From assembly GCA_031269415.1 (NCBI GenBank), contig JAISZF010000049.1:1-9562 (forward strand): DNA of 9,562 bases, written 5' to 3'. The DNA is from Clostridiales bacterium. Lineage in GTDB: Bacteria > Bacillota > Clostridia > Lachnospirales > WQUN01. The notes under the pieces are model-generated. The model saw only the letters and a program-made list of their open reading frames with translations. It had not been told where the DNA came from and searched no databases. The translations under genes and the position numbers were made by a program. Shown here piece after piece: positions 5,551 through 9,562 of this stretch (its first letter is position 1; each line of letters starts with the position of its first letter).

Positions 5551-6423
5551 ATGAAATGCACAAACTGCGGTTCCTTAAACGCGGACAATCAGAGGTTCTG
5601 CGAAATTTGCGGCGCGTCGCTTGAAAATAAACCCATGCCGGAAGCGCCCATCGTTAGTACGCCCGCGTCTCTCGTGCCGCCCGCTGAAAAGGGTACGGAT
5701 TCCAAGAAGAAGAATTTCATTCCATTTATTGCCGGAGGCGGGGTGCTGGGGGCTGCTGTCGCGGTGTTTTTTATCGCGCGTACCCTGCTTCCATCTGTTG
5801 AAAATACCGGTGGTAAGAACGGCGCGATAAAAGAGATTGGGACGCAAACCATTGTGTTTCAGGACGGTGAATACGAAGGCGGCACAGCGGACGGTCTGCC
5901 GGAGGGATACGGCGTATATACGTATACCGATCACCCTGCGTACGATTTTTACACAGGCGAATTCCGTAACGGCACGATGGACGGCCAAGGATATCTGCAA
6001 ATGAAAGAAGGGAGCAGCGTTAATTGGATTAATGGCTCTTTCGCGAACGGTTTGCCGCACGGAAGCGCCATCGCCTCTTATAATATAGATTATCTGGGAG
6101 ACGGCGGCAGGGGAACGTTTACCTGCGAATGTGAATTCAGTGAGGGTATGCTGGACGGCCTTTATATAGAAAGAAGCGACGACGGGGAATATTCGGCTGT
6201 CGGTTATTTTCAAGTCAATGAGCCCATTGGCCTATGGTTTGAGTTTTACGCGTCTGAGAGGGAAATTGATGACAGGAACGGTATAACGCGATATTTTGAA
6301 GCGGGGACGCCGGTGCCTTTTGACGCGGACCTGGGCGGATATGACTTCAGTGTGGATTACAATTTCTATGACTACTATGACGAATATCCGGGCTTTATGG
6401 GCGAAACGGAAACGGTAGGATGA
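5551..6423 (+). CDS. Zinc-ribbon, single-TM, MORN-repeat membrane protein
   Basis: 290-residue protein from ATG 5551, with GGGGGTG as ribosome site; an in-frame ATG at 5485 is rejected because it lacks one and precedes the zinc ribbon. The N-terminal zinc ribbon has C3, C6, C17 and C20 (CTNCG...FCEICG). A Pro-rich linker runs 28-50. One transmembrane helix covers about 56-76 (FIPFIAGGGVLGAAVAVFFI). From about 105 to 230 there are MORN-type repeats with YEGGxxDGLPEGYGVYTY, YTGEFRNGTMDGQGYLQ and similar elements, then an acidic Tyr-rich tail. The likely topology is zinc ribbon inside, MORN domain outside. It is the only membrane protein in the operon after the effector, so it is a candidate immunity or anchoring protein, on position alone. 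The next gene overlaps its stop by 4 nt (ATGA). Confidence 0.8.
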   Translation: MKCTNCGSLNADNQRFCEICGASLENKPMPEAPIVSTPASLVPPAEKGTDSKKKNFIPFIAGGGVLGAAVAVFFIARTLLPSVENTGGKNGAIKEIGTQTIVFQDGEYEGGTADGLPEGYGVYTYTDHPAYDFYTGEFRNGTMDGQGYLQMKEGSSVNWINGSFANGLPHGSAIASYNIDYLGDGGRGTFTCECEFSEGMLDGLYIERSDDGEYSAVGYFQVNEPIGLWFEFYASEREIDDRNGITRYFEAGTPVPFDADLGGYDFSVDYNFYDYYDEYPGFMGETETVG

Positions 6424-7313
6424 ATACATGGTGCGGCGGCGTGCCCGACCGCGTGAGGGTTCCGTCGTTTATCCATATGGAAGTGACCGACGAATGCCGT
6501 ACGGGCTGCCCGCAGTGTTACGCGGGTGTTTCCGCGGCGGGCAGGCATATGGATTTTGATTTGTGTGAGAATATCGTTCGGCAAGCGGCTTCCTTTGGTA
6601 TCAGACGAGTTTTGATAACAGGCGGGGAGCCGCTTTGCTATCCGCGTATCGTCGAACTGATACGCCTGATTTCGGCAAAAGGAATTGTTTCCGTCATATC
6701 AACATCCGGTCTTGGTTTGGATAAAAGTCTTTGCAATGCGCTCAAAGACGCGGGATTGTCGCAAGCTTGCGTATCATTAAACGGCAGCCGCGAAGAAATC
6801 CACAATTTGTCCCGAACAGGCTTTAATGAGGCTGTTGACGCGATAAAAATGTTCTCCGCGCTTGGTTTCCGGACGATAGTGAACTGGGTAGCCCGTGCGG
6901 ACAACGTGGAGGACTTTCCGCGACTGATCTATCTATGCAAAAAAATAGGAGCGCACGGTATAGAAGCGCTCGCGAACAAAAGGCACGGCGGCGTACTGGA
7001 ATCCGCCCTTGGGCGAAAAGAATCCCGATTTTTGGCGGACATATTGACAGGGGCTGACAGGGATTATTTATCTGTCGACCTATGTTACGAGTCCATCCGC
7101 AGGCTGGCGCGGGGCCTGCCGACGCCGCCTTTCGGCGGCATGTGCGGCGGTGGCCGCGTGTTTTTTGATGTTCTGGTGGACGGTCAAAAAACGCCGTGCC
7201 GTCATCTGCGATACGATTCGCCTGATGGAGACACAAAAGCCATGACGCTCGCGGAATATTGGCGGGTCTACGCCGGGCCGGCGGCGGCGCGGCGGCCGTG
7301 CCAGAATGCGTGA
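6420..7313 (+). CDS. Radical SAM enzyme with truncated SPASM domain
   Basis: 297-residue radical SAM protein, translationally coupled to the MORN gene by an ATGA overlap. The 4Fe-4S motif is C26-x3-C30-x2-C33-Y34 (ECRTGCPQCY). The SAM-binding GGEP is at 68-71 in VLITGGEPLCYP, and later barrel strands follow. The C-terminus opens a SPASM-type domain with the expected C-x12-G-x4-C spacing (C242...G255...C260). C294 then matches the third SPASM cysteine, after which the protein ends (PCQNA) without the remaining four. SPASM enzymes typically modify peptides or proteins, as in PqqE and sactisynthases. No short precursor peptide is evident nearby, so a protein of the operon could be the substrate. 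The effector has no Cys, which excludes Cys-thioether chemistry on it. Stopping within SPASM may be genuine or the result of a frameshift near 7305. Confidence 0.85.
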   Translation: MNTWCGGVPDRVRVPSFIHMEVTDECRTGCPQCYAGVSAAGRHMDFDLCENIVRQAASFGIRRVLITGGEPLCYPRIVELIRLISAKGIVSVISTSGLGLDKSLCNALKDAGLSQACVSLNGSREEIHNLSRTGFNEAVDAIKMFSALGFRTIVNWVARADNVEDFPRLIYLCKKIGAHGIEALANKRHGGVLESALGRKESRFLADILTGADRDYLSVDLCYESIRRLARGLPTPPFGGMCGGGRVFFDVLVDGQKTPCRHLRYDSPDGDTKAMTLAEYWRVYAGPAAARRPCQNA

Positions 7314-7356
7314 GCGTTATTGATATCCAATGGGAAGCTTGATAAGAGCAATCATC

Positions 7357-7389
7357 AAAGGCTGTACGCTATTCGCGTACAGCCTTTTT
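7357..7389 (+). terminator. Strong intrinsic terminator of the effector operon
   Basis: A 13-bp perfect stem (7357-7369 with 7375-7387, AAAGGCTGTACGC/GCGTACAGCCTTT) with a 5-nt loop and a run of five T. It lies 44 nt after the radical SAM stop and 59 nt beyond the end of the convergent lipoprotein gene. It may serve both, though the - strand side has only three T. Confidence 0.88.
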
Positions 7390-7448
7390 GATCGATGCGC
7401 CGCTTACCCCGCGTTAACAGCTTTTCATATGGAAACGGCAGGTTCGTT

Positions 7449-8648
7449 CTATAATCCCGAAAAAACCGAAACCTCATGATCAGCGTACCAATAACCTTCT
7501 TCGATCGAACGCAGGACCCGCATGTATTGCCCGTTCGCGTTCGTGTCAATATAGACATATTCCACGGTTCTGTCAATAGCTATATACGCGCCGACGTCAA
7601 ACTCATAACCAATGCCGTAAATCGTGACCTGCCGGTGATCGATAATCAGATTGCCTTCCTCGTTTTCAACAGGCGATAATACGTCTCCGGGATTCTCAAA
7701 AAGATCGTTGACGATCTCCTGTAAATACGTTTCATTATCCAGAAACGAATAATCGTTGATCGGTTCACCAATGATAATGATGTTTCCTAAAATAATTTCT
7801 TTGAAATCCGGCGTATCCTCGTTTTCATTGATATACACACTGCCGTCTGACAGTATCACAAAACCGCATTGGCGTCCGTCGCCGCATTCCGCCCTATAGT
7901 ACGCCGTATCTTCACCCAGTACTTCCACGGTATAAGGGGACACGGAGAAAGATACGTCTTCCGTTTCATAGACTTCCGCCAGAATCACACTGAGCATGGC
8001 GTATATTTCATCATCCGCGGCGGTTTCTGGTTCGGGTTCTTCGTAGACAGTCTGACTTGTGATGTCGCTGTAATTCGCGCCGGTTGTGATAAGCATATCA
8101 TCGCTTACGTCAAACTCAAATCGGTAGCCCTCACCGACGGGCGTATCGTCGTCTTCGTACAGGACAAACTCCATTACGGCGGTACCGGGGTTTACCGCTT
8201 CGAACGTCCATGAGTGGGTGTCTTGCGACGCCTTTCCCGGAGGATCGTTTGAAAGCGGCGTAAATACCTCATCTCCCGATTCTATGTAATATTCCCAATA
8301 CCGAGTGTCTTCTCTGCTGATATTGAATATAACGCTCAGTTCCCTGCCGTCCACATAGATGGAGCCATTCGCGTCTTCTATGTCGTCTTTGAAGTCGATT
8401 TCCGGCCCGTCGGCTTGTCTGCTGTCCTGAGCGGCGGTCTGTTTACTGTCCGGTACATCGGTACTCCTGTTAACATTGCCGCGAGCGTCGGTTTGCTGTT
8501 CTCTGTTAAGAGGGATTTGCGTTTCCGGATTATCAGACGCTACGCTTTGCTCCCCACCGATCGGCTGATTGCCCTCGCCGCAGCCCATTGTCAGTGCGCC
8601 GCAAATCAACAGCGTCATAACCATATAAATAATAGATCGTGTTTTCAT
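7449..8648 (-). CDS. Lipoprotein with degenerate chagasin-like (I42) domain
   Basis: 399-residue exported protein. ATG 8648 is preferred because GGAGA (8654-8658) is correctly spaced; an in-frame TTG 12 nt upstream would overlap that site. The signal peptide has K2 and R4, a hydrophobic core at about 5-19, and probable lipidation at C23 (LTMGC, an imperfect lipobox). A Gln/Asp/Thr-rich spacer runs 24-90. About 95-165 resembles the chagasin/I42 protease-inhibitor fold: ELSVIFNISREDTRYWEYYI aligns with the NPTTGYxW loop region, and HSWTFEAVNPGTAVMEFVLY with the later strand pair. The canonical NPTTG loop is not conserved, so inhibition of cysteine proteases is doubtful. Residues 200-399 are an acidic, Tyr-rich domain I do not recognise. 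No clear promoter was found upstream. It is convergent with the effector operon, and a functional link is unproven. Confidence 0.75.
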   Translation of the reverse strand: MKTRSIIYMVMTLLICGALTMGCGEGNQPIGGEQSVASDNPETQIPLNREQQTDARGNVNRSTDVPDSKQTAAQDSRQADGPEIDFKDDIEDANGSIYVDGRELSVIFNISREDTRYWEYYIESGDEVFTPLSNDPPGKASQDTHSWTFEAVNPGTAVMEFVLYEDDDTPVGEGYRFEFDVSDDMLITTGANYSDITSQTVYEEPEPETAADDEIYAMLSVILAEVYETEDVSFSVSPYTVEVLGEDTAYYRAECGDGRQCGFVILSDGSVYINENEDTPDFKEIILGNIIIIGEPINDYSFLDNETYLQEIVNDLFENPGDVLSPVENEEGNLIIDHRQVTIYGIGYEFDVGAYIAIDRTVEYVYIDTNANGQYMRVLRSIEEGYWYADHEVSVFSGL

Positions 8649-8724
8649 ACTAATCTCCAATCTGATAAAATTAAGCCGTGACGAAGATTGTCTGTTTTGC
8701 GCGCTATATGGATGCGCTCCAAGA

Positions 8725-9312
8725 TTACTCCGCTATCGCTTCCACAAACCTGTGGAGCATTGACGCGGCTTCGGCTCTTGTCGCCTGCCCGCGCGGGTCA
8801 GCCAAGCCCCCCGGCTTGCCGTAGATAATACCGGCTTCCTGCATGGCGTACAGGGCTTCTCTTGCGTAACTTGCTATATTGGCGTCGTCCGCGAAAGGAA
8901 GGCGTTCTTTTTTCTTAGGCAGGTCTATATGCATAAACCGCGTGTAGCGGTAGAGGATCGCCGCCAAGTCCTGCCGGGTTACGGGTGCGTCCGGGTTGAA
9001 TTTGTTGTCACCGACACCGTACACAAGGAATACGGAGATTCCGCCATGATAGCCGCCCATATTGAAAAACAGATAGGGGAACAGGATAAAGAACGATACG
9101 CCGATGAACACAAGTTGGCACAAAACGACGCTGACGCGCCCGCCGCTGACAATACCGACCCCCGACGCGAGGTTGACCGCTCCGATAACGACACAGAAGA
9201 TGCTGCTTGCCAGCACCAGCACGTTGAACAGCCGGACGCGGAGGTCTATTTCTTTGTTGAAGTACCTGTTAAAACGTTTGCCGCTGATTATCCATGACAC
9301 AAGGTTTTTCAT
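8725..9312 (-). CDS. Chimera: histidine-kinase TM N-terminus fused to SLH repeats
   Basis: 195 residues. Residues 1-97 (SGKRFNRYFNKEIDLRVRLF..., FFILFPYLFFNMGGYHGG) match, from memory, the transmembrane N-terminus of a common clostridial sensor histidine kinase, with two TM segments at about 28-50 and 60-85. About 20-25 residues seem missing between the TM segments. At about residue 97-100 the sequence switches within a few codons to SLH: the second half of one repeat (GDNKFNPDAPVTRQDLAAIL) and one full repeat (LPFADDANIASYAREALYAM, then EAGIIYG and ATRAEAASMLHRF). No kinase domain remains. The start, ATG 9312, has GGAGG (cctcctc at 9320-9326) and overlaps the upstream stop (ATGA), so the fusion is translatable. 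The junction inside a repeat suggests a deletion joining two genes, or misassembly. The product may be a nonfunctional remnant. Confidence 0.7.
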   Translation of the reverse strand: MKNLVSWIISGKRFNRYFNKEIDLRVRLFNVLVLASSIFCVVIGAVNLASGVGIVSGGRVSVVLCQLVFIGVSFFILFPYLFFNMGGYHGGISVFLVYGVGDNKFNPDAPVTRQDLAAILYRYTRFMHIDLPKKKERLPFADDANIASYAREALYAMQEAGIIYGKPGGLADPRGQATRAEAASMLHRFVEAIAE

Positions 9313-9562
9313 GGCGCATCCTCCTCGGCCATTACCTCCAAACGGACATATCGATTCTCCAAAATATCTAAAACAAAGACTTCGCCGTCGTCCGTTACCG
9401 CATAATGCTCTTCCGCAGTAAATTTTTCCGGAGTATTGGCTCCAAACGAAAATGTCCGGCAGCGCCTCCCCTCTATTTCATCCTCCCCTGTGGCTGCGAG
9501 AGCCGTTCCCTCCCGTACTTTATCGCCCAGCGCCGCAAGGAGAAGATCCATCGCGCCGTCTT
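9309..9562 (-). CDS. C-terminal part of unrecognised protein (runs off window)
   Basis: The frame is open to the window edge, so the true start lies outside. The internal ATG at 9551 has no ribosome site visible and is probably not the start. The visible 83 or so residues read as a beta-rich C-terminus: EGRRCRTFSFGANTPEKFTA, EEHYAVTDDGEVFVLDILEN, then RYVRLEVMAEEDAP. The NTPEKFTAEEHYAV...DGEVFVLD pattern looks like the closing domain of exported or periplasmic-type proteins of Firmicutes, but I cannot name the family. Its stop overlaps the start of the kinase/SLH chimera by 4 nt, so the two were one operon. Confidence 0.55.
   Translation of the reverse strand, partial: DGAMDLLLAALGDKVREGTALAATGEDEIEGRRCRTFSFGANTPEKFTAEEHYAVTDDGEVFVLDILENRYVRLEVMAEEDAP

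Noticed and set aside
5575..7236. Open frames on the - strand opposite the MORN and radical SAM genes (5575-6213, 6823-7236)
   Set aside because: The + strand carries clear zinc-ribbon, TM, MORN and radical SAM motifs. The antisense frames have no recognisable motif or start signal.
7330..7479. 49-residue ORF after the radical SAM gene, considered as a modified-peptide precursor
   Set aside because: It has no ribosome site, runs through the terminator hairpin and overlaps the end of the convergent lipoprotein gene.
7869..8213. 114-residue + strand frame opposite the lipoprotein gene
   Set aside because: It has no ribosome site or motif, while the - strand frame has a signal peptide, probable lipobox and a good ribosome site.
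1..9562. CRISPR array, insertion sequence ends, tRNA or rRNA genes
   Set aside because: No regularly spaced repeats, transposase motifs, terminal inverted repeats, tRNA cloverleaf or rRNA sequence was seen. The only repeats are the short ones listed.

Overview
The window looks like chromosome from an anaerobic, Gram-positive-type bacterium of the Clostridia. The reasons are strong AAGGAGG-type Shine-Dalgarno sites, a cassette of WXG100 proteins with a DUF4176 protein (type VIIb secretion effector context), a zinc-ribbon membrane protein, S-layer homology (SLH) repeats and a diderm-unlike lipoprotein. This assignment is inference, since no rRNA or tRNA is present. By eye, the first ~1.2 kb is clearly more AT-rich than the rest, which suggests separate ancestry.

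Region 1 (about 110-1290, + strand): two tandem toxin-antitoxin-like modules, each a PIN-domain RNase followed by a small partner protein. Both PIN genes are broken: the first by an internal deletion plus a frameshift, the second by loss of its 5' half plus a frameshift. Both small partner genes are intact. A GC-rich hairpin follows.

Region 2 (1323-2238): a REC plus LuxR-type-HTH response regulator on the - strand, transcribed away from the cassette in region 3. The shared intergenic region holds a good promoter for the regulator (TTGATT-17-TATAAT), a 14-bp tandem repeat that duplicates its -10, a perfect 7-3-7 dyad, and a TATAAT for the rightward operon. The simplest model is that the regulator controls itself and the operon.

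Region 3 (2239-7389, + strand): one probable operon of seven genes closed by a strong terminator. Three consecutive WXG100 proteins come first. A 639-residue Ala/Gly-rich, cysteine-free probable type VII effector follows, with an ESAT-6-like helical N-terminus and glycine-zipper/repeat C-terminus. Then come DUF4176, a zinc-ribbon/TM/MORN-repeat membrane protein, and a radical SAM enzyme with a truncated SPASM domain. None of the type VII export machinery (EssC, EssB, YukD) is in the window. The radical SAM gene translationally coupled to a type VII effector cassette is the most unusual feature here.

Region 4 (7449-9562, - strand): a lipoprotein with a degenerate chagasin-like (I42 protease inhibitor) fold, an odd chimera of histidine-kinase transmembrane N-terminus fused in mid-repeat to SLH sequence, and the 3' end of an unrecognised protein running off the window. 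Several genes in the window (both PIN genes, the kinase/SLH chimera, the radical SAM C-terminus) look deletion- or frameshift-damaged, so either the locus is decaying or the assembly has errors. Read-level checking matters for these.
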